From Melioribacteraceae bacterium (GTDB taxonomy: Bacteria > Bacteroidota > Ignavibacteria > Ignavibacteriales > Melioribacteraceae), in NCBI GenBank assembly GCA_015486905.1, contig WFQV01000419.1, positions 1 through 5,304 of the forward strand: a DNA stretch of 5,304 nt. Direction: 5' to 3'. The notes under the pieces were generated by a model. It was given only the letters and a program-made list of their open reading frames with translations, searched no databases and had not been told where the DNA came from. Position numbers and translations under genes: made by a program. This document shows positions 1 through 5,155 of the stretch, in pieces (positions within the stretch are counted from its first letter, which is position 1; every line of letters begins with the position of its first letter).

Positions 1-449
1 TAATTTTCGTAATCAAAAACTACTTTTGGAATGGAGGGAGTTTTAAGTTCTTCAACGGTTTGAATTCTTTTTACCAGAGTTGAAACTTGCACGGAGCTGT
101 CGAAGAGTAAGGGCTCGATTGCCTCGTCAATCATTCTGCCGGAAATAAAAGGCTCATCACCTTGAATGTTGACTATTATTTTTACCGAGCGTAAATTTTT
201 AACTGCGTAAGCAATTCTGTCGGAGCCGGAGGGCAAATCCTTGGGGGTCATTTTAACGCGTGCGCCGAAACTTTTTGCAACTTCGTAAACTTTTTCGTCA
301 TCAACGGCAATTAAAACATCGTTCAACAATTTAGAACGTTTTGCACTTTCGTAAGTGTGCTGAATCATCGGTTTGCCGCCGATATCTGCGAGTGGTTTGC
401 CTAAGAGCCTGCTGGAAGCAAATCTTGCGGGTATTACGCCAAGAATCAT
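1..449 (-). CDS. kdsB: 3-deoxy-manno-octulosonate cytidylyltransferase (CMP-Kdo synthetase), N-terminal 149 residues, cut by window edge
   Basis: KdsB transfers CMP from CTP to Kdo, giving the CMP-Kdo used to build the inner core of lipopolysaccharide; it is a cytosolic, Mg-dependent enzyme. Reading the minus strand from ATG at 449 gives 149 codons with no stop before the window edge. The family signatures are in order: the nucleotide-binding loop IPARFASSRLLGKPL (residues 6-20), GGKPMIQHTYE (24-34), VDDEKV (49-54), SGSDR (74-78) and NIQGDEP (94-100), whose Asp98 is the expected metal ligand. The family is usually about 245-255 residues, so roughly 60% is visible and the C-terminal dimerisation half is outside. 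Small departures from the usual motif are Leu16 where Pro is common (RLPGKPL) and Ser76 where Thr is common. The gene starts 9 bp after the gatC stop with only a weak purine-rich upstream sequence (GGGCTGAA), consistent with translation as the last visible gene of a minus-strand operon. Confidence 0.95.
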   Translation of the reverse strand, partial: MILGVIPARFASSRLLGKPLADIGGKPMIQHTYESAKRSKLLNDVLIAVDDEKVYEVAKSFGARVKMTPKDLPSGSDRIAYAVKNLRSVKIIVNIQGDEPFISGRMIDEAIEPLLFDSSVQVSTLVKRIQTVEELKTPSIPKVVFDYEN

Positions 450-458
450 TTCAGCCCG

Positions 459-752
459 TTATTTGTTTTTAATTACTTTCGGAACTTTAAAAAACTCGCC
501 GTCGGTTGCGGGTGCATTTTTAAGTGCTTCTTCCCTTGAAACTGAGGGAGAAATTTTATCTTCACGGAAAGCCGTCCCTTTTTCAATCGGGTAGTTTAAC
601 GGTCGGACGTTTGACGTGTCCAATTCGTTAAGTTTGTCCATATAATTTAAAATCTTGTTAATGTCTTTTCCGTAACTTTCTATTTCCTCGCCGGAGAGTT
701 TCAGCTTTGCTAATTTTGCAATCCGCTCTATTTCTTTTCTGTCTATTCCCAT
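459..752 (-). CDS. gatC: Asp-tRNA(Asn)/Glu-tRNA(Gln) amidotransferase subunit C
   Basis: GatC is the small subunit of the GatCAB amidotransferase, which converts mischarged Glu-tRNA(Gln) and/or Asp-tRNA(Asn) to the correct aminoacyl-tRNA. It wraps around and stabilises the GatA-GatB interface and has no catalytic residues of its own. The 97-residue product has the normal family length and pattern: an N-terminal helix with IAKLAKLKLSGEE (residues 11-23), the helix NKILNYMDKLNELDTSNV (about 31-48), then FREDKISPS (62-70), SREEALKNAP (71-80) and the C-terminal FFKVPKVI block (87-94). The ATG at 752 lies 7 bp after the stop of the lipoprotein gene and no clear Shine-Dalgarno is seen, so translation may depend on coupling. 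gatA and gatB are not in the window, so this is a detached gatC. Its presence implies that the genome uses the indirect amidation route for Gln and/or Asn; which of the two cannot be told from GatC. Confidence 0.96.
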   Translation of the reverse strand: MGIDRKEIERIAKLAKLKLSGEEIESYGKDINKILNYMDKLNELDTSNVRPLNYPIEKGTAFREDKISPSVSREEALKNAPATDGEFFKVPKVIKNK

Positions 753-759
753 TTTATAC

Positions 760-2307
760 TCAATTAACTTTAATGAAAAGCCGCTTGGAAACGCCGGCGT
801 TGTTTACGTCCGTTACCAGCGTGGAAGTGATTCCGGTTTTTATACCGGGGGAAATTTCAGCCCGTGAATTGTTCGATTCGTAAGGTTTGATTTTTGCGAT
901 GCTTGTATCCGGCAACGACCAGCTAAATGCAGGAGGATTAGGTGTTAAATAAGAAGCCGCTTGAACAATCTTTGCGCCCTGTCCTCTGAAAAGATAAAGC
1001 GTGTCAATTCCCTCAGGGGAAGCGGCTGAGGAGTTGAAATACAAGCCTGGATTGACGGAGAAGAATCCCGCGCTGCTAAATTGGTCAATAATGGTAGAGC
1101 CTTCACCGGTATTGGGGTTATTTAAAATTTGCAAAACAAGCGTGTGCATATTCGGACCGCGCTTGGGACTGCGGTACCTAAGCCAATAAAAACTATTTGC
1201 GTACTTATTTAAATCTTGTTCAATCTTGTTGAATGTTGTTGAAAGTTCGTCCACTTTCGAAATAGGGTAGAAGCCGGATGTACCGAGAATATTTAGCACC
1301 TCCGGGTCGATGTCCGAACCAAGTCCGACCGTGTAAACCGATTTTCCCGAAATAGCGTTAACTGCTTCGGAAAGTGTGTGGGAATCTTGAGTATCCTGCC
1401 CGTCGGTAAATAAAATCAAATCGCTCTGTATTATTTGGTCGGAATCGAAACGGTAAACAAGCCGCGAGGCGCCTTCAATTACTGCACCGTAAAGATTCGT
1501 CGTAGCGTAACCGAGGTTAATGGAATTTATTGCAGTCGTCAGCAAAGAAATATTATCCGTAAAATCCTGAACAAGCACAGGCTTCTCGGAAAATTTGTAA
1601 ACAGCTACCTTCTGACCGGTGACAAGGTTATTTACAAAATCGTTGGCTGCCGATTTCATTTGTGCGATGTCGGAACCGAGACTTGTACTATTGTCGAGCA
1701 TCAAAACAGTTCTCAGCTCGAAAGGTGTTTGCCCCTTTTTGAATACTTGCATTTCCGATTCGCTTTGAGAAATTTTTTCTCCGTCTTCAAATAGTTCAAA
1801 ATCATTAGTAGTTAGGAAGTCAATTCCTTTACCGTTAAAGTCCACAACTTGAAAAAGAATGTTAACAATATGCGGAAGCTCGGTGTAAAGTTTCTGCTCA
1901 ATCATCACGTAACCTTGCTGCGTGGAATTTGATTTGGTAGTAAAATGCCAAACGGGTCCTTCTAATTTCGAACCGTTGGCAAGTTTGGAAACCACTTTCC
2001 AATAGTAAACCTTGGAAGTCTTTAACCCGATTACCACCACCGTTCTTGAAGAAGAATCCACATTTGAAGCTTTCAAATTAAGCGGGGGATTTTTCGTGTC
2101 GAAGTAAACATCAAATTTGACTGCTGCATCGGCTTTCCATTTTAATGCTACTGCAAGGGGCTGATTGGTAGCGCCGTTTACAGGATAGGGTGAATAGGGA
2201 ATTCTTTTATCACTGGGTTGAACAGGCCCCGAGGGGCCATTAAATTTGCAAGATGCTATTAATAAACCGCTTAAAACCAGCAATAATATTTTTAAAAAAG
2301 TTTTCAT
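760..2307 (-). CDS. Lipoprotein with Fn3-like, von Willebrand factor A and C-terminal Ig-like regions
   Basis: I do not recognise a named gene. The 515-residue product starts with a lipoprotein signal peptide: basic KTFLK, a hydrophobic stretch, then the lipobox I17-A18-S19-C20, so Cys20 should be lipidated. Residues about 37-125 resemble an Fn3/Ig-type strand sandwich (VNGATNQPLAVALKWK, FDVYFDT, YYWKVVSK, GPVWHFTT), a form common in Bacteroidota-type surface proteins. Residues about 197-370 are a VWA domain with a complete MIDAS metal site: D205-x-S207-x-S209, T270 in TTNLYGA, and T301-D302-G303 in LILFTDG. Residues about 440-515 end in a beta-rich, possibly Ig-like part (FSWSLPDTSIAKI). VWA domains with an intact MIDAS usually bind protein partners or matrix through a divalent metal, so an adhesion or scaffold role at the envelope is inferred. 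The ATG follows the upstream protease stop by 1 bp, with AAAGAG just upstream, so translational coupling is likely. No T9SS sorting tail is evident. Confidence 0.88.
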   Translation of the reverse strand: MKTFLKILLLVLSGLLIASCKFNGPSGPVQPSDKRIPYSPYPVNGATNQPLAVALKWKADAAVKFDVYFDTKNPPLNLKASNVDSSSRTVVVIGLKTSKVYYWKVVSKLANGSKLEGPVWHFTTKSNSTQQGYVMIEQKLYTELPHIVNILFQVVDFNGKGIDFLTTNDFELFEDGEKISQSESEMQVFKKGQTPFELRTVLMLDNSTSLGSDIAQMKSAANDFVNNLVTGQKVAVYKFSEKPVLVQDFTDNISLLTTAINSINLGYATTNLYGAVIEGASRLVYRFDSDQIIQSDLILFTDGQDTQDSHTLSEAVNAISGKSVYTVGLGSDIDPEVLNILGTSGFYPISKVDELSTTFNKIEQDLNKYANSFYWLRYRSPKRGPNMHTLVLQILNNPNTGEGSTIIDQFSSAGFFSVNPGLYFNSSAASPEGIDTLYLFRGQGAKIVQAASYLTPNPPAFSWSLPDTSIAKIKPYESNNSRAEISPGIKTGITSTLVTDVNNAGVSKRLFIKVN

Positions 2308-2308
2308 T

Positions 2309-3415
2309 TTACTCTTTTATCGATTTAACAAATTCAACTCTTTTTTTAACCGAGGGATGACTGTAGAAAAAGCACTCAATCAAGGGATGAGGTTCTTTGT
2401 CGCCTAAATTCAATTCGTTCAATTTTAGAAGCGTATTTGCAAACATTTCTTTTTCACCCGTTACTTTTACGGCATATTCATCCGCCTGGTATTCAAATCT
2501 GCGTGAAATTTTATTCGTCAAAGGAGTCAAAACCAAGCCTATTACCATCGACCAAAGCACCAAGAGTGGCAAAGCATCTATTTGAGTTATTTTTTTAAAC
2601 CCAAATATTGGTAATGTTAAGTTGTAAAAAACAGATATCAAATATAATGTAATAAAACTAAAAGCGGTGGAGAGAAAAATGTTTTTGACGATGTGCTTTT
2701 TTTTGTAATGACCTACTTCATGTGCCACTACGGTTGCTATTTCGTCGGCTGAGAAATTTTTCAAAAGAGTATCGCCTAAAATTATTCTCTTTGTTTTTCC
2801 CAAGCCGGTAAAAGCAGCGTTTGCCTTTTTGGTTTCCTTGCTCATATTAAATTTGTAAATGTTTTTTACCCTAAGCCCTCCTTCCCGAGCAATGTTAATA
2901 ATTTTTTCTTTCAATGTTTCGTCTGTAATAGGTGTAACCTTGTAAAATATCGGTAGAATAACCACAGGCAAAATTTGAGCTAAAAATACGGAAAAGAAAA
3001 AAAGAAGCAGAGCAAAATAGAACCACCAGGCATTGCCCGTGTGCAGCATCAAATAATAAAAAGCTAACAATAACGGGATGCCGATCACCGAGCCTACAAG
3101 CAATCCCTTTGTGCCCTCCCAAATCCAAGCAAAAAACGTTTGATTTGAAAGATTGTATTTATGCTCCAAATAAAATTCCGAGTAATATTTTAACGGGAAA
3201 AATATTACTCCTCCTACAAACCCTATTACCAATGTAAAGACAATCAAATTAAAATAAGGGTTTTGAATATTTCTAAATATGAACTGTTCAAGTTTTGAAC
3301 TAAAACCAAGCCAAACAAAAAGCAAAAGGAGCACAAATCCCGTAACCCCATTGAATATTCCTACCGCAATTTTAATATTGTTGTATTTTTTTGCTCTTTT
3401 GTCCATTGCTAACAA
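2309..3415 (-). CDS. M48 family (Ste24/CAAX protease-type) integral-membrane zinc metallopeptidase
   Basis: This is a membrane-embedded zinc endopeptidase of the M48 family, closer to Ste24 than to HtpX. Zinc ligands and catalysis are visible: HEVGH at residues 232-236 (His232, Glu233 general base, His236) and FEYQAD at 307-312, where Glu308 is the expected third ligand. Other family landmarks are the N-terminal YYSEFYLEHKYNLSNQTF (77-94), KANAAFTGL (197-205) with RIILGDTLL (210-218), and YSHPSVKKRV (351-360). Hydrophobic spans lie near 13-38, 55-75, 104-124, 128-157, 244-266 and 281-300. The length is somewhat shorter than the 410-430 residues usual for Ste24 homologues, mainly at the N terminus. 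Numbering uses a TTG start at 3415; ATG at 3406 (three codons later) is an equally good or better start, as neither has a clear ribosome-binding site. In bacteria such enzymes are linked to membrane-protein quality control; CAAX processing should not be assumed. It is the first gene of the operon, 1 bp before the VWA lipoprotein. Confidence 0.93.
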   Translation of the reverse strand: MLAMDKRAKKYNNIKIAVGIFNGVTGFVLLLLFVWLGFSSKLEQFIFRNIQNPYFNLIVFTLVIGFVGGVIFFPLKYYSEFYLEHKYNLSNQTFFAWIWEGTKGLLVGSVIGIPLLLAFYYLMLHTGNAWWFYFALLLFFFSVFLAQILPVVILPIFYKVTPITDETLKEKIINIAREGGLRVKNIYKFNMSKETKKANAAFTGLGKTKRIILGDTLLKNFSADEIATVVAHEVGHYKKKHIVKNIFLSTAFSFITLYLISVFYNLTLPIFGFKKITQIDALPLLVLWSMVIGLVLTPLTNKISRRFEYQADEYAVKVTGEKEMFANTLLKLNELNLGDKEPHPLIECFFYSHPSVKKRVEFVKSIKE

Positions 3416-3590
3416 AATGAAATTTTTAATTACTAATATGCTAATATTTAATCATAAGAGAAAAAGGGATTTGGACATATTAAGAAAAACCGAGACTTCC
3501 TTTTCGTATTTAATGAAGGTACAAGTTTAAATTTGGTGGCAAAAAAATAGCTTGTCTTTTCCTTTTGATCGTTTTGTTACTATTTTTTGC
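3416..3590 (-). promoter_or_regulatory. Intergenic region upstream of the four-gene operon; promoter expected, not resolved
   Basis: This AT-rich stretch must contain the promoter if the protease gene heads the operon. A TATGAT box on the minus strand (plus positions 3451-3456) would serve as a -10 element about 45 bp before the ATG at 3406. There is no TTGACA-like -35 at 16-19 bp spacing, and no good Bacteroidota-type TAnnTTTG box. A short direct repeat, CTAATAT, occurs twice next to it (near 3433-3446). The assignment is therefore by position plus one weak hexamer. Confidence 0.22.
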
Positions 3591-3609
3591 TCCCCGCAGA
3601 ATGCGGGGA
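3591..3609. repeat. Hairpin at left edge of the repeat block (TCCCCGCA / TGCGGGGA)
   Basis: A perfect 8-bp stem with a GAA loop. A closely related hairpin sits at the right edge of the block (5118-5133); the shared context is TGCTCCC, then GCA, then AATGCGGG. It is not a rho-independent terminator: on the plus strand it is followed by AAGGTG and on the minus strand by GCAAAAA, so no T-run follows the stem in either direction. Confidence 0.75.
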
Positions 3610-3854
3610 AGGTGTGAATAGGTTTGAAAAATTACCGACACCAAAGGGATCGAATGTTTGTAGAATAAAATTTGGAAAAACAAAAACGATGCCGAAGTTA
3701 TGTAAGTAAAGCAATCTATAGAGATGTTTGGCGTAGTTAAAGTTCCAATTTTTCAACACCCCGTCTCCCGACAGCATTTTGGATGAGTGGACAAATGTAT
3801 AAATGGATGCTCATTGATGAAGAAGGTTGAAGGTTGTGGAGTACGCTAAGGCAG

Positions 3855-3877
3855 AACTGACCATGCTTCGTTCAGTT
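3855..3877. repeat. Inverted repeat AACTGA...TCAGTT, copy 1
   Basis: Six-base-pair arms (3855-3860 and 3872-3877) around an 11-nt centre containing ATGCTTCG. The context, read on the minus strand as GTCATTTCAACTGAACGAAG, resembles the GTCATTTCGACTGAACG-type intergenic repeats that I recall from Bacteroidota genomes; that recollection was not checked. Confidence 0.5.
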
Positions 3878-3926
3878 GAAATGACAGTGAAAAAGTCCGC
3901 ATTCTCTTGGGTTATATCTGGCATTG

Positions 3927-3946
3927 CCGTCGGATTCATCCGACGG
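3927..3946 (+). repeat. 20-nt palindrome A, copy 1 (CCGTCGGAT-TC-ATCCGACGG)
   Basis: Perfect 9-bp arms around a central TC, preceded by ATTG and followed by TTGAAAAAG. In the opposite orientation it is related to palindrome B (4049-4068): both read ATTGCCGT, then arms, then TTC, then ACGGT, and they differ by paired changes in the arms. It could form a hairpin in RNA or single-stranded DNA. No T-run follows, so it is unlikely to be a simple terminator. Confidence 0.85.
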
Positions 3947-4048
3947 TTGAAAAAGACAACAAGCTTCACAGGGCTTTAGACTCATTGTTCTAACACCGAA
4001 TGAAAGAGAAATGTGGGCAGAGCAATTCATTCCTCTTTTCTATTCTCA

Positions 4049-4068
4049 CCGTTTGCTGAAGCAAACGG
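4049..4068 (-). repeat. 20-nt palindrome B, copy 1 (CCGTTTGCT-GA-AGCAAACGG)
   Basis: Perfect 9-bp arms around a central GA. Read on the minus strand it becomes ATTGCCGT + arms + TTC centre + ACGGT, matching palindrome A. Thus each unit has the A and B palindromes as an inverted pair about 100 bp apart. Confidence 0.85.
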
Positions 4069-4113
4069 CAATTTGACTGAATTCAACGTCAATGTTAATC
4101 AACACAACATTCC

Positions 4114-4148
4114 ATTCACCATTCACAATTTACCATTTACAATTCACA
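4114..4148. repeat. Period-7 tandem array ATTYACM x5, copy 1
   Basis: Five adjacent heptamers: ATTCACC, ATTCACA, ATTTACC, ATTTACA, ATTCACA. The period is not a multiple of three, which argues against the overlapping open frame being coding. Arrays of this type may vary in copy number by replication slippage. Confidence 0.85.
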
Positions 4149-4168
4149 ATCCAACCTGTCGCGCCATA

Positions 4169-4187
4169 GTCCGAGCGCAGCGAGGGC
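4169..4187. repeat. Hairpin with predicted tandem G.A pairs, copy 1
   Basis: The sequence GTCC-GA-GC-GCA-GC-GA-GGGC can fold with outer pairs 4169-4172/4184-4187 (one G.T), a tandem G.A/A.G step (4173-4174 with 4182-4183), two inner G-C pairs and a GCA loop. It is preceded by CCATA and followed by GTAGTCG. It belongs to the GAGCGCAGCGAGGG type of sequence, and the flanking GTAG recalls the tetranucleotide of REP elements; both parallels are inference. Confidence 0.55.
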
Positions 4188-4197
4188 GTAGTCGTAC

Positions 4198-4229
4198 CAT
4201 CCAATCATCCAAGCATCCATTCATCCAAT
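4198..4229. repeat. Period-8 tandem array CATCCAWK x4, copy 1
   Basis: Four adjacent octamers: CATCCAAT, CATCCAAG, CATCCATT, CATCCAAT. Part of it, AGCATCCATT (4212-4221), is the exact reverse complement of AATGGATGCT at 3802-3811 near the left end of the same unit, where other GGATG-like words also occur. Confidence 0.8.
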
Positions 4230-4263
4230 TATGCAAGGTTTTCGGTTTTGCAAGAATCAACTT

Positions 4264-4280
4264 GAAACCCTTCGGGGTTC
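4264..4280. repeat. TTC-loop hairpin GAAACCC/GGGGTTC at right end of core, copy 1
   Basis: Seven-bp arms with one A/G mismatch around a TTC loop. It coincides with the point at which the 97%-identical core ends (4281). On the plus strand it is followed by TTTTCCTCTTTTT, so it could act weakly as a terminator, but copy 2 lacks that run. Confidence 0.6.
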
Positions 4281-4315
4281 TTTTCCTCTTTTTGATTCTT
4301 CGTTCTAAAGACATT

Positions 4316-4332
4316 GAACCCCTTCGGGGTTC
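4316..4332. repeat. TTC-loop hairpin GAACCCC/GGGGTTC between the units
   Basis: A perfect 7-bp stem with a TTC loop, about 50 bp after the related hairpin at 4264-4280. Its first five bases are the end of the similarity to copy 2 (5031-5035), so copy 2 lacks this hairpin. It is not followed by a T-run. Confidence 0.7.
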
Positions 4333-4349
4333 TCAGGGACAAGCATTAC

Positions 4350-4364
4350 GGCCCCAACGGGGTC
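4350..4364. repeat. Hairpin GGCCCC-AAC-GGGGTC at left end of unit 2
   Basis: Six pairs (one G.T) around an AAC loop, followed by GAATGTTTATAGAA. The corresponding start of unit 1 (GACACCAAAGGGATC, 3637-3651, then GAATGTTTGTAGAA) is the same element with a decayed stem. Confidence 0.6.
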
Positions 4365-4569
4365 GAATGTTTATAGAAGGGAACAACAAAAAATGTAAGC
4401 CGATGCCGAAGGTATCGAAGTGAAACAATCTATTGAAATGTTTGGCGTAGTTAAAATTTCAAATTTTTCAACACCCCGTCTCCCGACAGCATTTTGGATG
4501 AGTGGAAAAATGGATAAATGGATGCTCATTGATGAAGAAGGTTGAAGGTTGTGGAGTACGCTAAGGCAG

Positions 4570-4592
4570 AACTGACCATGCTTCGTTCAGTT
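4570..4592. repeat. Inverted repeat AACTGA...TCAGTT, copy 2
   Basis: Identical to the structure at 3855-3877, carried by the second unit at offset 715 (arms 4570-4575 and 4587-4592). Confidence 0.5.
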
Positions 4593-4641
4593 GAAATGAC
4601 AGTGAAAAAATCCTCATTCTCTTGGGTTCTATCTGGCATTG

Positions 4642-4661
4642 CCGTCGGATTTATCCGACGG
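4642..4661 (+). repeat. 20-nt palindrome A, copy 2
   Basis: Same arms as at 3927-3946, at offset 715. The only difference from copy 1 is in the centre (TT instead of TC), so the stem is fully kept. Confidence 0.85.
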
Positions 4662-4763
4662 TTGAAAAAGACAACAAGCTTCACAGGGCTTTAGCCTCAT
4701 TGTTCTAACACCGAATGAAAGAGAAATGTGGATAGAGCCATTCATTCTTCTTTTCTATTCTCA

Positions 4764-4783
4764 CCGTTTGCTGAAGCAAACGG
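4764..4783 (-). repeat. 20-nt palindrome B, copy 2
   Basis: Identical to 4049-4068, at offset 715 in the second unit; no substitutions in arms or centre. Confidence 0.85.
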
Positions 4784-4828
4784 CAATTCGACTGAATTCA
4801 ACGTCAATGTTAATCAACACAACATTCC

Positions 4829-4863
4829 ATTCACCATTCACAATTTACCATTTACAATTCACC
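4829..4863. repeat. Period-7 tandem array ATTYACM x5, copy 2
   Basis: Same five-unit array in the second unit; only the last heptamer differs (ATTCACC instead of ATTCACA). The number of heptamers is equal in both copies. Confidence 0.85.
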
Positions 4864-4883
4864 ATCCAACCTGTCGCGCCGTA

Positions 4884-4902
4884 GCCCGAGCGCAGCGAGG
4901 GC
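4884..4902. repeat. Hairpin with predicted tandem G.A pairs, copy 2
   Basis: As at 4169-4187, but the T.G pair is here C-G (4885 with 4901), giving GCCC/GGGC, and the upstream flank is GTAG rather than ATAG. With the downstream GTAG the hairpin is bracketed by the same tetranucleotide on both sides. Confidence 0.55.
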
Positions 4903-4912
4903 GTAGTCGTAC

Positions 4913-4944
4913 CATCCAATCATCCAAGCATCCATTCATCCAAT
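4913..4944. repeat. Period-8 tandem array CATCCAWK x4, copy 2
   Basis: Identical to 4198-4229, carried in the second unit; its inverted partner AATGGATGCT lies at 4517-4526. Confidence 0.8.
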
Positions 4945-4978
4945 TATGCAAGGTCTTCGGTTTTGCAAGAATCAACTT

Positions 4979-4995
4979 GAAACCCTTCGGGGTTC
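4979..4995. repeat. TTC-loop hairpin GAAACCC/GGGGTTC at right end of core, copy 2
   Basis: Identical to 4264-4280, including the A/G mismatch, and again at the end of the well-conserved core (4996). Confidence 0.6.
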
Positions 4996-5098
4996 TGTGT
5001 TTAGGTTTTATTCTTTATTCTACAAGCATTAAACCGCATGGCTCGCTTTTCTTATTTTTTCCAACACACCCTTCCCTCCCTCCAAACATACATTCGCG

Positions 5099-5112
5099 CA
5101 ACGTGTCGCGAC
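5099..5112. repeat. Third occurrence of the CAAC(C/G)TGTCGCG word
   Basis: CAACGTGTCGCGAC here matches CAACCTGTCGCGCC at 4152-4165 and 4867-4880 at 12 of 14 positions. In all three places a GC-rich hairpin follows within 5-10 bp, though the hairpin differs here (5118-5133). Confidence 0.5.
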
Positions 5113-5117
5113 TATGC

Positions 5118-5133
5118 TCCCGCAAATGCGGGA
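5118..5133. repeat. Hairpin at right edge of the repeat block (TCCCGCA / TGCGGGA)
   Basis: A perfect 7-bp stem with an AA loop, closely related to the hairpin at the left edge (3591-3609). It is followed by CAGTGAG, so it is not a terminator. Confidence 0.75.
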
Positions 5134-5155
5134 CAGTGAGGACGAAGTTGGACCT

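Larger units (their letters stand above)
3637..4320. repeat. Direct repeat unit, copy 1 (core 3750-4281)
   Basis: Copy 1 of a unit that recurs downstream at 4350-5035. The core 3750-4281 aligns without gaps to 4465-4996 at an offset of exactly 715, and a hand count gives 16 substitutions in 532 positions (about 97% identity). The left edge (3637-3749) matches its partner only partly, with small indels (offset 713-714), and the right edge (4282-4320) matches at roughly two thirds of positions. The unit holds several palindromes and two short tandem arrays, listed separately. No credible coding sequence is present: the longest open frame here (4013-4423) is a translation of the period-7 and period-8 arrays. 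Confidence 0.93.
4350..5035. repeat. Direct repeat unit, copy 2 (core 4465-4996)
   Basis: Copy 2 of the 685-bp unit, separated from copy 1 by only 29 bp (4321-4349), so the pair is nearly a head-to-tail tandem duplication. The core 4465-4996 carries all the internal structures of copy 1. Substitutions relative to copy 1 fall outside the arms of the two 20-nt palindromes, and one (4885) turns a G.T pair into G-C in the tandem-G.A hairpin. The open frame 4728-5189 shares its N-terminal half with that of copy 1 only because the DNA is duplicated; after residue 90 the two frames diverge, which argues against a real gene. Confidence 0.93.

Noticed and set aside
1435..1794. Open frame of 119 codons on the plus strand
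   Set aside because: It lies antisense inside the well-supported VWA lipoprotein gene and has no family features.
3591..3609. Rho-independent terminator
   Set aside because: The stem is strong but no T-run follows it on either strand.
3580..3777. Open frame of 65 codons on the minus strand overlapping the left edge of unit 1
   Set aside because: The equivalent stretch in unit 2 has stops and indels in that frame, so no protein is kept.
4013..4423. Open frame of 136 codons on the plus strand in repeat unit 1
   Set aside because: It is a translation of palindromes and of period-7 and period-8 arrays. The periods are not multiples of three, there is no ribosome-binding site, and the matching frame in copy 2 diverges after the duplicated DNA ends.
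4154..4900. CRISPR array or integron attC sites
   Set aside because: Repeats are not regularly spaced 25-40-bp units with unique spacers, and no paired RYYYAAC/GTTRRRY ends of attC type flank a cassette.
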